DNA of 64,000 bases from assembly GCA_949840465.1 (NCBI GenBank), contig CATKXE010000002.1:34796-98795 (forward strand), read 5' to 3'. Source of the DNA: an uncultured Lachnospiraceae bacterium. GTDB taxonomy: Bacteria > Bacillota > Clostridia > Lachnospirales > Lachnospiraceae. Shown piece after piece: positions 1 through 9,089 of the stretch. The position numbers and the translations under genes were made by a program. Numbering within the stretch: the first letter of the stretch is position 1; each line of letters opens with the position of its first letter. The notes under the pieces were generated by a model. The model searched no databases, was not told the DNA's origin, and saw only the letters and a program-made list of their open reading frames with translations.

Positions 1-130
1 CGCTTAGGGCGTCAATATCCCTGTAAATCGTCCTTACGGATACTTCCAGTTTTTCCGCTAATTCCGGAGCAGTAGCCTGTCCTTTATCGAGTAAATGATA
101 TACAATCTTAAATAATCTGCTTTCCTGCAT
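1..130 (-). CDS. YafY/WYL-type transcriptional regulator, N-terminal HTH only (truncated by window edge)
   Basis: Reverse strand reads MQESRLFKIVYHLLDKGQATAPELAEKLEVSVRTIYRDIDALS, typical HTH_11 start of YafY-like regulators; runs off the window. Confidence 0.85.
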   Translation of the reverse strand, partial: MQESRLFKIVYHLLDKGQATAPELAEKLEVSVRTIYRDIDALS

Positions 131-169
131 TGCCGTTGTCTCCTTGCCAGTAGAATATCAGAAAAATCC

Positions 170-184
170 TGACACGCTGTGTCA
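170..184. promoter_or_regulatory. Perfect inverted repeat TGACAC-gct-GTGTCA, probable YafY operator overlapping its promoter
   Basis: Palindrome between divergent genes; minus strand has TTGACA inside it. Confidence 0.55.
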
Positions 185-323
185 ATATATATTATAATTT
201 TTTTAGCAGATGATATCAACTGTGCAAATATAGAGTCCTGTCTTTTACCGGGGTCTATTATAAACTTTTCAGCCAGGATTTCTACATCCGGGATATACGG
301 CGCAGGATTTTCTTTCTGCTGTA

Positions 324-352
324 TTGAAAGCCGTCTGCCGGTATGTTATGAT
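324..352 (+). promoter_or_regulatory. Sigma70-type promoter TTGAAA-N17-TATGAT with extended TGN
   Basis: TTGAAA 324-329, 17 bp spacer, TATGAT 347-352, upstream of response regulator. Confidence 0.6.
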
Positions 353-387
353 GTGCCATGAAACAAACAGCGATATGGAGAATGACA

Positions 388-1083
388 ATGGCAAAAATCT
401 TATTATTGGAAGACGATACAAGCCTCAACCGGGGCATCAGCCTGAAACTGGAAAAAGAAGGGTACCAGGTATTGAGTGCAGTCCGGGTCACTCAGGCGGA
501 GGAACTGTTCCGGGAAAATGAAGTGTCCCTGATCATCAGCGACATTACCATGGAGGATGGGGACGGGCTGGAATTCTGCCGGGGTATCCGCAGGGTCAGC
601 GACGTCCATCTGATCTTCCTGACCGCGCTGGATCAGGAGGTGGATATTGTAAACGGCTACGATGCCGGAGCCGACGACTACATTACCAAGCCATTCAGCC
701 TGATGGTACTGATCTCGAAGGTAAACGCGCTGATGCGCAGGATCGGGCAGACCCGGGAAGAACACGGGCAAATGCTGTTTTCCCGGGGCATCCGGGTGCA
801 GCGCCGGGAGATGCGGGTCTATAAAGGGGAGGAAGAGTTGTGCTTAAGCAAGAAGGAAATGCAGCTCTTGTTCTATTTTTTGGAATATCCGAAGCAGATC
901 ATTTCCAGGGAGCAGATTCTGGAGGCCGTGTGGGACATGGACGCTCTGTTTGTGGACGACAATACGGTTCCGGTGACGATCAGCCGCCTGAAAAAGAAGA
1001 TCGCCGGAGATGAAGACTACGAGTACATCAAAAATGTCAGGGGGCTTGGGTATCTGTGGACGGCAGAAGTATCGAAAAAATGA
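388..1083 (+). CDS. OmpR-family response regulator (BceR/VraR-like context)
   Basis: MAKILLLEDDTSLNRGISLKLEKEGY receiver plus winged-helix C-terminus; start chosen at MAKILL within ORF 358..1083. Confidence 0.9.
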   Translation: MAKILLLEDDTSLNRGISLKLEKEGYQVLSAVRVTQAEELFRENEVSLIISDITMEDGDGLEFCRGIRRVSDVHLIFLTALDQEVDIVNGYDAGADDYITKPFSLMVLISKVNALMRRIGQTREEHGQMLFSRGIRVQRREMRVYKGEEELCLSKKEMQLLFYFLEYPKQIISREQILEAVWDMDALFVDDNTVPVTISRLKKKIAGDEDYEYIKNVRGLGYLWTAEVSKK

Positions 1084-2141
1084 TCAAAAATCATGAGAAG
1101 GGCTACATCTGGCTGGAGGGGGAATTGAAAAAGAATCTTGGAATCAGCACTGCAGGGATTGCAGTTTTTTTTCTTTTTTTGCTGCCTGCAGGCCTGCCGC
1201 CGCCATACTATGCCGCGCTTTTCGCCGGGGCGGTCCTGGCAAATGGAATCTGGTGCTGCCTGACATACCGCCGCAAATACCGGGATTATCTGGAAATCAC
1301 GGACGGCCTGGAGGCATTGGAAACAGGCAAGTACAGGCAGCAGGCGGATGCGGATACTTTAAAAACCGGAATACGTTCCCAACTGCGGGAACAATTGGAG
1401 CGTGTCGGGTATGCGGTGGAAGTGTATAAAAACCAGATGGAGGAAGAAAAGGAAAATACAAAATCGATGATTACGGATATCTCCCATCAGTTGAAAACCC
1501 CGGTATCTGCTTTGGGGCTGAGCCTGGAGCTTTTGGGAGACGATCAGGTGACGGAAGAGGAAAAACAGGAATTTCTGGAACGCGCAAAGCGTGAGGTGGA
1601 GAAACTGAACCACCTCATGGGGACGCTGGTGAACCTGTCCCGGCTGGAGGCGGACATGATCCGTCTGGAACCGGCAAAAGCCAGCCTGAAGGCAACTCTG
1701 ATCCGCGCGGTAAACGGCATTTACCTCAAAGCAGAGGAAAAAAAGATTGAGATTGAGATGAAAGAATTTTCTGATATCGTCCTCTTTTTTGATCCCCGGT
1801 GGACGGCAGAAGCCATTTCCAACGTACTGGATAACGCGGTAAAGTATTCTCCGGGCGGGAGTACCATCCAAATCCGCGTGGAGCCCATGGTCTCCTATGT
1901 ATTTATCGAAGTGGAGGACGAAGGGATCGGGATTGAGAAATCCGAATACCAGAATATTTTCAAACGCTTTTACCGGGGGAAGAGGCCGGAGGTCGAAGTC
2001 CAGGAAGGTGCAGGCGTGGGTCTGTATCTGGTGCGGAAGATCTTCGAGGGGCAGGGAGGAAATGTGTGTGCGGTTCCGGCGCATCATAAGGGGACCGTGA
2101 TCCGTATGATGCTTCCCAATCACGCACGGCTCGCAGTATAA
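1080..2141 (+). CDS. Sensor histidine kinase, two TM, short extracellular part
   Basis: DISHQLKTPVSALGLSLELL H-box; N, G boxes (DNAVKYSPGG, GAGVGLYLVRKI); ATGA overlap with RR stop. Confidence 0.92.
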   Translation: MIKNHEKGYIWLEGELKKNLGISTAGIAVFFLFLLPAGLPPPYYAALFAGAVLANGIWCCLTYRRKYRDYLEITDGLEALETGKYRQQADADTLKTGIRSQLREQLERVGYAVEVYKNQMEEEKENTKSMITDISHQLKTPVSALGLSLELLGDDQVTEEEKQEFLERAKREVEKLNHLMGTLVNLSRLEADMIRLEPAKASLKATLIRAVNGIYLKAEEKKIEIEMKEFSDIVLFFDPRWTAEAISNVLDNAVKYSPGGSTIQIRVEPMVSYVFIEVEDEGIGIEKSEYQNIFKRFYRGKRPEVEVQEGAGVGLYLVRKIFEGQGGNVCAVPAHHKGTVIRMMLPNHARLAV

Positions 2142-2236
2142 CAAAAATGTTATCTTTTCTGAAAGGTTCCTGTAAGAATTTCGGAGTATGATACATAGAG
2201 AACCGAACAACGAACCGAAGAAAGGAGCCTTTATAT

Positions 2237-2905
2237 ATGAATCCAATTTTAGAAACCATTGACCTTGTAAAATATTACGGCGACGGCGACTGTCAGATTA
2301 AAGCCATCGACCATACGAGTATCACAGTCAATCACGGGGAATTTGTCGCTGTGGTGGGACGCTCCGGCTCGGGGAAATCCACCCTCCTTCACATGCTGGG
2401 CGGCCTGGATCGTCCCGACAGCGGGCAGGTGATCATCAGCGGACAGGACCTGTTTTCCTTAAAGGATGAGCAGCTCGCGGTATTTCGGAGGCGGAAGATC
2501 GGATTCATTTTTCAGGATTTTAACCTGATCCCGTCGTTAAATGTATGGGAAAATATTGTCCTGCCCATCGGTCTGGACGGCAAACGGGTGAATAAAGATT
2601 TTGTGCTGGACATTATTCAGAGCATCGGCATGGAGGAGCGCTTAAAGGCTCTGCCCGGCACACTCTCGGGGGGACAGAAGCAGCGGACGGCTATCGCCAG
2701 GGCGCTGGCTTCCCGCCCTGCTATTATTCTGGCGGACGAACCGACAGGAAATCTGGATTCCCACACGGAGATGGAGGTGGTAACCCTGCTGAAAAGCTGC
2801 GTGGCAAAATACGGGCAGACGCTGGTCATGATTACCCACGACGAGACCATCGCCCAGATGGCGGATCGAACCCTCATCATTGAGGACGGGAAGGTGGTGG
2901 GCTAG
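2237..2905 (+). CDS. ABC transporter ATP-binding protein (MacB/LolD/BceA type)
   Basis: GRSGSGKST Walker A, LSGGQKQR signature, ILADEPTGNLD Walker B. Confidence 0.95.
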   Translation: MNPILETIDLVKYYGDGDCQIKAIDHTSITVNHGEFVAVVGRSGSGKSTLLHMLGGLDRPDSGQVIISGQDLFSLKDEQLAVFRRRKIGFIFQDFNLIPSLNVWENIVLPIGLDGKRVNKDFVLDIIQSIGMEERLKALPGTLSGGQKQRTAIARALASRPAIILADEPTGNLDSHTEMEVVTLLKSCVAKYGQTLVMITHDETIAQMADRTLIIEDGKVVG

Positions 2906-5488
2906 ATGAATACGATCAGCAGGACGGCGCTTTCTAATTTCAGGAAAAATAAAAGCCGGAATCTATTGATTGGTGCGGCCATCGCGCTGACCGCATTTTT
3001 GCTCACCGCGGCGCCCACGGTCATCATCGGCTTTATCCATATCCAGAATCAGGCGGTGAATCAATTCTACCCTGCTTTTCACGCCATGCTCCGGGACGTG
3101 GACAGCAGGACGGCCAGACAGTTTCTGGCGGATGCGCGGGTCGGGCGGGCGGGCATCCGGGAGGACGTGGCGGCCATGTATTGCGATCCGGATTCCGACA
3201 TACGGATCACCATGCTGTCCATTGACCAGACGGCGGCGGAACTATCCAGACAGGAGCTGGCGGAAGGGGATTTCCCTGTAAAAGCGGATGAAATCGTCGT
3301 GTCAAAAGGCGTCCTGCAAGCCATGGGCCTGGAAGGGGCGGTGGGAGACCGGATTTGGATCCCTTACCGTCCGGGGGGCGGGAGTGAAGCAAGGGAGAAC
3401 CGGGAATTTACTATTTCGGGAATGGTCGCGGATTCCGAGATTTCCATTCGGGACGGCCTGTACTTTTGCTTTGTCTCGGACGCATTTGCCAGAGAGGCCA
3501 TGGCGGAGGATGAGCACCAATACCGGATTTACTTCCGGCTGTCCGGCGTGGATGGAATGATGACCGACGCCATTGAGGAACAGATCGAAATGCTGGGAGC
3601 AGAATACGGCGTTGAGAAAAATGATATCGTCCTGAACCGGGAATACCTTCTGGCGAACTATGTGGATCCGTCTGTATACAGCGGGCTTGGGCTGGTACTG
3701 GCGATGATCGCCCTGGCGGGCGCCCTGACCATTTACGGTATTTATTATGTGTCCATGCTGGATAAAGTGCAGGAATACGGAAGGCTGCGCGCGGTGGGAG
3801 CCACGAAACGCCAGATCCGCCAACTGGTCTTCCGGGAAGGGCTTGCGGTTGCGGTGGCCGCGATCCCGGTGGGGATTCTTCCGGGGCTTCTGGCAGGCGT
3901 GCAGATGATCCGGATGACGGTCAGATACAGTGTAAGCAATGATGTTGCCCTGTCGGCTCAGATAACGCAGATTGTGGAAAACGGCGAGGTGAATCTGATC
4001 CAGCCATGGATCCCTGGTTTTAGCGTCCTGATCAGCTTTATGACGGTCTATATTTCTCTGCAAAAACCCATGCGCACGGTTGCAAGGATTTCTGCTATAG
4101 AAGCGCTGCGCTATCAGGGGGACGAAAAAAATACCGCGTTTGCCGGAAAGAAATCCCGGCGGGGCAGGACAGAGGGGAAAGGAGAAAAAAACCCCGCGGT
4201 CCGGCTGCACGTTCTTCCGAAAAGCCGGGACCTGTCGGGGAAGATCAGAAAGGGCTACGAGGAGATCAACATATGGAAGCTGACCCTGGCCAACTTAGGC
4301 CGGAACAAAAAGCGCACGGCCATGACCATTTTTACACTGGGGGCAACCGGAATCCTGTTCATGACCGTCTCCACGGTCTGCAGCTGTATGAACCCGGAGA
4401 ATATGGTGAAGGATGACCTGCGGGCGGATGTCCGGATATCCGTGGATGCCTGGGAGGATTCCATGTATCCGGATCGTGCCCTGAATAAGATCCAGCAGAA
4501 TAATCCGCTGACAGAGGATTTGAAGGAACAGATACTCAACATCGGCGGGGTGGCGGGCATTGACGTGGACACCTGTGTGAACGTCAGGCTGGAAGGTCCC
4601 ATGGAGGCTGACGGCAGCCCGTTGAACACCAGCATCACAGGAGTCAGCCCACAGGCATTGGAAGCGCTGAAGGGGTATGTCAGGGAGGGTTCTCTGGATG
4701 ACCCGTCCCTGACGGATGGGACCGGGATCATCCTGGGCGAGCAGTTCAGAGACCGATTGAAAGAGATGAAGGACTGGAAGCCTGGAAAGACGATCCGCAT
4801 GGAGCTGATGGATGGTGAGAAAATACGGACCGGGGAATTTCAGATCGCGGCAGTTGTAAGCGGACCTTTAAGCTATGGCGGCGGCTGGCTCGCCATGCCC
4901 ACGGACGCGCTCCAAAGCCTCTGTGAAACGGATCTGACGGACTGCTTTGAGATTACCGTGGAGCCGGGGATGGAAAAAAGCGCAGCGGAGGAAATCCGGA
5001 AGTTGACAGCGGAATTGGAATATCTGGAAATCCTGACTTATACGGAGGCCTATGAGGAGGTTCAAAAGAGCATCGGGCTTGTTCTCTATATCTGCTACGG
5101 CATGCTGCTGATCTTCGGCCTGATCGGAATCCTGAACCTGATCAACACCATGATCAACAGCGTGTATATCAGACGCCGGGAGCTGGGAATGCTGCAGGCC
5201 ATCGGGATGTCCGGGCGGCAGACAGTGAATATGTTGCAAATGGAAGGCCTGTTCTATACGCTGGGGACGCTGATACTGTCATTAGGCGCCGGAAGCCTGC
5301 TGGGATACGGGGCATTTCTGTGGACGAAGAAGACAGGGATCTTTTCGATCAAGACCTACCGGTATCCGGTGATTCCCACGGCGGTGTTTATTTTAGTGGT
5401 GCTGGCAGCACAGCTTCTGGTGACATATCTGGTCAACCGCAGCTTTAAGAAGCATAGCCTGATTGACCGGATCCGGTTTGCGGAGTAA
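2906..5488 (+). CDS. FtsX-type ABC transporter permease, 860 aa
   Basis: Two FtsX-like TM blocks (YGRLRAVGATKRQIRQLVFREG; RRRELGMLQAIGMSGRQTVNMLQMEG). Confidence 0.93.
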   Translation: MNTISRTALSNFRKNKSRNLLIGAAIALTAFLLTAAPTVIIGFIHIQNQAVNQFYPAFHAMLRDVDSRTARQFLADARVGRAGIREDVAAMYCDPDSDIRITMLSIDQTAAELSRQELAEGDFPVKADEIVVSKGVLQAMGLEGAVGDRIWIPYRPGGGSEARENREFTISGMVADSEISIRDGLYFCFVSDAFAREAMAEDEHQYRIYFRLSGVDGMMTDAIEEQIEMLGAEYGVEKNDIVLNREYLLANYVDPSVYSGLGLVLAMIALAGALTIYGIYYVSMLDKVQEYGRLRAVGATKRQIRQLVFREGLAVAVAAIPVGILPGLLAGVQMIRMTVRYSVSNDVALSAQITQIVENGEVNLIQPWIPGFSVLISFMTVYISLQKPMRTVARISAIEALRYQGDEKNTAFAGKKSRRGRTEGKGEKNPAVRLHVLPKSRDLSGKIRKGYEEINIWKLTLANLGRNKKRTAMTIFTLGATGILFMTVSTVCSCMNPENMVKDDLRADVRISVDAWEDSMYPDRALNKIQQNNPLTEDLKEQILNIGGVAGIDVDTCVNVRLEGPMEADGSPLNTSITGVSPQALEALKGYVREGSLDDPSLTDGTGIILGEQFRDRLKEMKDWKPGKTIRMELMDGEKIRTGEFQIAAVVSGPLSYGGGWLAMPTDALQSLCETDLTDCFEITVEPGMEKSAAEEIRKLTAELEYLEILTYTEAYEEVQKSIGLVLYICYGMLLIFGLIGILNLINTMINSVYIRRRELGMLQAIGMSGRQTVNMLQMEGLFYTLGTLILSLGAGSLLGYGAFLWTKKTGIFSIKTYRYPVIPTAVFILVVLAAQLLVTYLVNRSFKKHSLIDRIRFAE

Positions 5489-5741
5489 CATTGTGAAGAA
5501 AGAATTCTTTTCCAAAACATATTGAAACCTGCTATTTTATGTAATATAATCAGGATTTAGCGGGGTTTGCTCCAGGCGGCGTATATAGGGCGCCATCGTT
5601 TTTCGGCGCCGCCGGCCCGGATATGCAGACCATGCCATAATAGTCAGGAACTGTTAAAAATAATTGATACGTCTGATTTGTCTCAATGTCCATCTGTGCA
5701 GGTTATTTTTCTACCGTTCCTTAGAGAAAGAAGGGGTTTAT

Positions 5742-7094
5742 TTGGGAAACAGCATGGACATGGTAAACGGCTCGCTGGGAGATAAGATCGTCAAATACGC
5801 GATACCGCTTGCCGTAACGGGGATTTTGCAGCAGTTGTTTAATGCAGCGGATCTGGCGGTAGTCGGACGGTTTTCCGGCAAGGCGGCAATGGCGGCGGTG
5901 GGAAGCAACGCGCCGGTTATCGGATTACTGGTCAATCTTTTTGTCGGTATTTCTCTGGGAAGCAACGTAATTATTGCAAAATCAATCGGCCAGAGAGATA
6001 ACGAGAATATCTCAAAAGCAGTACATACATCGGTGGTCGTGGCGTTGCTTGGAGGCGTGTTCCTTGCGGCGCTGGGAGAGTTTCTGGCTCCGGAGATCGT
6101 AAAAATGCTGGATGTTCCGGGAGATGTATTTCCGCTGGCAGTAAAATATCTGCGGATTTATCTGGCCGGGATGCCGGTGATCCTGCTTTATAATTTTGAA
6201 GCGGCAATTTTCCGAAGCTGCGGAAACACCCAGACGCCTCTGGCTGCGCTGGTGGTTTCCGGCATTCTCAATGTCCTCCTGAACCTTTTCTTTGTTGTGG
6301 GGCTTAGAATGGATGTGGACGGGGTTGCGGCGGCGACGGTGCTTTCGAATCTCATCAGTTCAACCATCCTGTTTGCGGCATTGATGAAGACGGAACTGGC
6401 AATCCGGATCAACCCCCGGAAGATGCGGATTCATGGGGCTGTGCTGGGGCAGATTCTGAAGATTGGGATTCCTGCGGGCATACAGGGAATGATTTTTTCC
6501 TTCGCCAACCTGATTATCCAGTCGGCGGTCAACAGTCTTGGAACTACAGTCATGGCGGCGTCTTCGGCAGCTTTTAATCTGGAAGTGTTTTCCTACTACA
6601 TTATGAGTTCTTTCGGGCAGGCGTGTACGACATTTGTGGGCCAGAATTATGGGGCGGGAAAAGGGGAACGCTGCCGGAAAGTACTGAAGCTCTGCCTGAT
6701 GCAAAGCTTTATAAGTACTACGGCGTCCAGCATACTGATTCTGCTGTTCAGTTCCCCTTTGCTTGCTTTATTTAATACGGATCCGGATGTGATCGCGTCA
6801 GGAAGAATCCGGCTGGAATATATTTTCTTTGCGTATCTGTTCAGTTTCGCACAGGAGGGGTTGTCAGGGTATCTAAGAGGCTTTGGCGTTTCATTCATCC
6901 CGGCGGCCTGTGCGGTCGTCGGGATCTGCGGTGTGCGGCTGACATGGATTTTCACTGTCTTCCGGCGGTCGCCATCCTTTACGACGGTTATGCAGGTGTA
7001 CCCGCTCAGCCTGGGAATAACGGCGGCGGTGATTCTGGCCGTAACGCTGATGGTGAAACCATCGAAGAGATATACCCATTCGGACATCCCGTAA
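5742..7094 (+). CDS. MATE family efflux transporter
   Basis: GSLGDKIVKYAIPLAVTGILQQLFNAADLAVVGRFSG; start probably TTG 5742 or ATG 5754. Confidence 0.92.
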   Translation: MGNSMDMVNGSLGDKIVKYAIPLAVTGILQQLFNAADLAVVGRFSGKAAMAAVGSNAPVIGLLVNLFVGISLGSNVIIAKSIGQRDNENISKAVHTSVVVALLGGVFLAALGEFLAPEIVKMLDVPGDVFPLAVKYLRIYLAGMPVILLYNFEAAIFRSCGNTQTPLAALVVSGILNVLLNLFFVVGLRMDVDGVAAATVLSNLISSTILFAALMKTELAIRINPRKMRIHGAVLGQILKIGIPAGIQGMIFSFANLIIQSAVNSLGTTVMAASSAAFNLEVFSYYIMSSFGQACTTFVGQNYGAGKGERCRKVLKLCLMQSFISTTASSILILLFSSPLLALFNTDPDVIASGRIRLEYIFFAYLFSFAQEGLSGYLRGFGVSFIPAACAVVGICGVRLTWIFTVFRRSPSFTTVMQVYPLSLGITAAVILAVTLMVKPSKRYTHSDIP

Positions 7095-7165
7095 TACATG
7101 CCCCTGACGGGGCGGGCGGACTCTTTCCCTTCTAAATTTGAATGTATCAGGTTAGGCGACAGTGA

Positions 7166-7438
7166 TTAGTTTTTCCAGCGTTTCAGTGTTGGAAACCATT
7201 CAAGCATGATTTTTCTTGCTTCTTCTTCACTCATATTGGGGTTGGCTGTCGCCATATGGGGTACACATACCTCAATCATTTCTTCCATCGTTCCATTAAA
7301 AGTAAATTGACCGTTTTCAAAACAATACCTGCAATAGTCCTCATTTTTGCTGCCATCGGTATTTGTCCCGTACAGTTCATCCGTATCTCCCATCGGCATA
7401 CCACAGCATTGACAAAATCTCTGATTCATTTCATTCAT
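7166..7438 (-). CDS. Putative zinc-ribbon protein
   Basis: FCQCCGMPMGDTDELYGTNTDGSKNEDYCRYCFENG; two CxxC-type pairs. Confidence 0.85.
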   Translation of the reverse strand: MNEMNQRFCQCCGMPMGDTDELYGTNTDGSKNEDYCRYCFENGQFTFNGTMEEMIEVCVPHMATANPNMSEEEARKIMLEWFPTLKRWKN

Positions 7439-7518
7439 TTTCTTTACCTCGTTCTTTCTAATATGTTTAGAGTTTATGTATAGCTGTATTGCTATGCCAT
7501 TTAATATACCACAGATAT

Positions 7519-7537
7519 CCTGACACCTTCTGTCAGG
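7519..7537. promoter_or_regulatory. Inverted repeat CCTGACA-ccttc-TGTCAGG upstream of zinc-ribbon gene
   Basis: 7 bp perfect arms, related to the 170-184 palindrome. Confidence 0.55.
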
Positions 7538-7649
7538 GTTTATTGTGACGTCATTGGAATATATCCGGAAAAAGTAAAACAATATCTCCGCCCCGGATAT
7601 AAATTAAATTTATAACCAGATATTCTTTTTGTATATTAGACAAATAAAA

Positions 7650-7666
7650 CCTACTATGTTAGTATG
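7650..7666. promoter_or_regulatory. Rrf2/CymR-like inverted repeat CcTACTA-tgt-TAGTAtG upstream of metY
   Basis: Read directly; family assignment inferred. Confidence 0.4.
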
Positions 7667-7688
7667 TATATAGAAATTCATTAAGGAC

Positions 7689-7784
7689 AAAGGCAAATGC
7701 GGAGTATTTCTCTAAATGCCTTTCTCCGGTCTGGCCTCGAACGAATGTCGGGGCCGCCGCTTATCAAAAAGGGAGGAAATAAAA
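7689..7784 (+). ncRNA. Recurrent two-stem 5' leader element, copy A (upstream of metY)
   Basis: AAAGGCA...TGCCTTT stem, then GGCCTCgaacgaatgtcGGGGCC stem, then RBS gggagg. Confidence 0.5.
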
Positions 7785-9089
7785 ATGGCAAATATAAAAG
7801 ATTCCAGGAACTGGGGATTTGAGACCCGGCAGTTACATATCGGGCAGGAGCAGGCAGATCCGGCAACGGACGCAAGGGCGGTGCCGATCTATGCAACGAC
7901 TTCTTATGTATTCCATGATTCACAGCATGCGGCAGACCGCTTTGGGCTTCGGGATGCGGGCAACATCTACGGAAGGCTGACGAATCCGACGGAGGATATC
8001 TTTGAACGGCGCATCGCTTCTCTGGAGGGCGGTGTTGCTGCGCTTGCGGCGGCATCCGGCGCGGCGGCGATCAGCTATACATTTCAGGCGCTGGCAAAGT
8101 CAGGAGAGCATATCGTGGCGGCGAAGACGATCTACGGCGGGACATATAATCTGCTGGCGCATACATTCCCGCTGACTAACGGGGTTACTACAACATTTGC
8201 AGATCCAGAAGAGGAGGGGGCTTTTGAGGCGGCGATTCAAGACAATACAAAGGCAATTTTTGTAGAGACACTGGGGAATCCAAATTCCAATTTGGTTGAT
8301 CTGGAGGCGCTTTCGAAACTCGCCCATGAGCACGGCATACCTTTGGTGGCAGATTCTACCTTTGCAACACCGTACCTGGTCCGCCCGATTGAATACGGCG
8401 CGGATATCGTAGTCCATTCCGCCACCAAGTTTATCGGAGGGCACGGCACGGCAATCGGCGGCGTGATCATTGACAGCGGCAATTTTGACTGGAAGGCATC
8501 GGGAAAATATCCGTGGATCTCAGAGGCAAATCCAAGCTATCATGGGGTGTCCTTTGCGGACGCGGCGGGAGCGGCGGCATTTGTGACTTATATCCGTGCG
8601 GTCATCCTCAGGGACACCGGCGCGACACTGTCCCCGTTCCATGCGTTCCTGTTCCTGCAGGGGCTGGAAACCTTGTCGCTTCGCGTGGAGCGTCATGTGA
8701 GCAACGCGCTCAGAATCGTAGAATATCTGTCGAACCATCCCCAGGTGGAGGCCGTGCATCATCCGTCCCTGGAAAGCGAGCCAGGCCACGCATTATATAA
8801 GAAATATCTTCCAAATGGGGGAGGGTCTGTCTTCACATTTGAAATTAAGGGAGACGAAAAGACGGCGCAGACATTTATTGACAATCTTGCCATTTTCTCC
8901 CTTCTGGCAAATGTGGCGGATGTGAAATCACTGGTGATCCATCCGGCCACGACTACGCACAGCCAGAGTACCGAGGCAGAGTTGGCAGAGCAGGGAATTA
9001 AACCCAATACCATCCGGCTTTCCATAGGCATTGAGAAAGTGGAGGATTTGATTGCGGCACTGGAGGGCGCGTTTGAAGCGGTTAAATAA
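7785..9089 (+). CDS. metY: O-acetylhomoserine sulfhydrylase / aminocarboxypropyltransferase
   Basis: Cys/Met metabolism PLP enzyme: FETRQLHIGQEQADPATDARAVPIYATTSYVF, SATKFIGGHGTAIGG. Confidence 0.93.
   Translation: MANIKDSRNWGFETRQLHIGQEQADPATDARAVPIYATTSYVFHDSQHAADRFGLRDAGNIYGRLTNPTEDIFERRIASLEGGVAALAAASGAAAISYTFQALAKSGEHIVAAKTIYGGTYNLLAHTFPLTNGVTTTFADPEEEGAFEAAIQDNTKAIFVETLGNPNSNLVDLEALSKLAHEHGIPLVADSTFATPYLVRPIEYGADIVVHSATKFIGGHGTAIGGVIIDSGNFDWKASGKYPWISEANPSYHGVSFADAAGAAAFVTYIRAVILRDTGATLSPFHAFLFLQGLETLSLRVERHVSNALRIVEYLSNHPQVEAVHHPSLESEPGHALYKKYLPNGGGSVFTFEIKGDEKTAQTFIDNLAIFSLLANVADVKSLVIHPATTTHSQSTEAELAEQGIKPNTIRLSIGIEKVEDLIAALEGAFEAVK

Noticed and set aside
1359-2246. Long antisense ORFs opposite well-defined genes (e.g. 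1359-2246, 3302-4210, 11373-12479, 16909-18072, 32810-33958)
   Set aside because: They lie opposite strong-motif genes, carry no recognisable domains and have His/Arg/Pro-rich composition typical of antisense readings in GC-rich codons.
5575-5620. GGCGGCG...GGCGCC/GGCGCCGCC hairpin before MATE gene
   Set aside because: Alternative GC pairings are possible but no second copy, terminator tail or conserved loop; too little to claim regulation.
7090-7110. gcccctgacggggc hairpin after MATE gene as terminator
   Set aside because: Short stem and no T-tract.
7689-7784. Assignment of the leader element to a known riboswitch (SAM-I, mini-ykkC/guanidine-II, purine, THF)
   Set aside because: Conserved core sequences of these classes, as I know them, are not present; the ACGA in the loop alone is not enough for guanidine-II.
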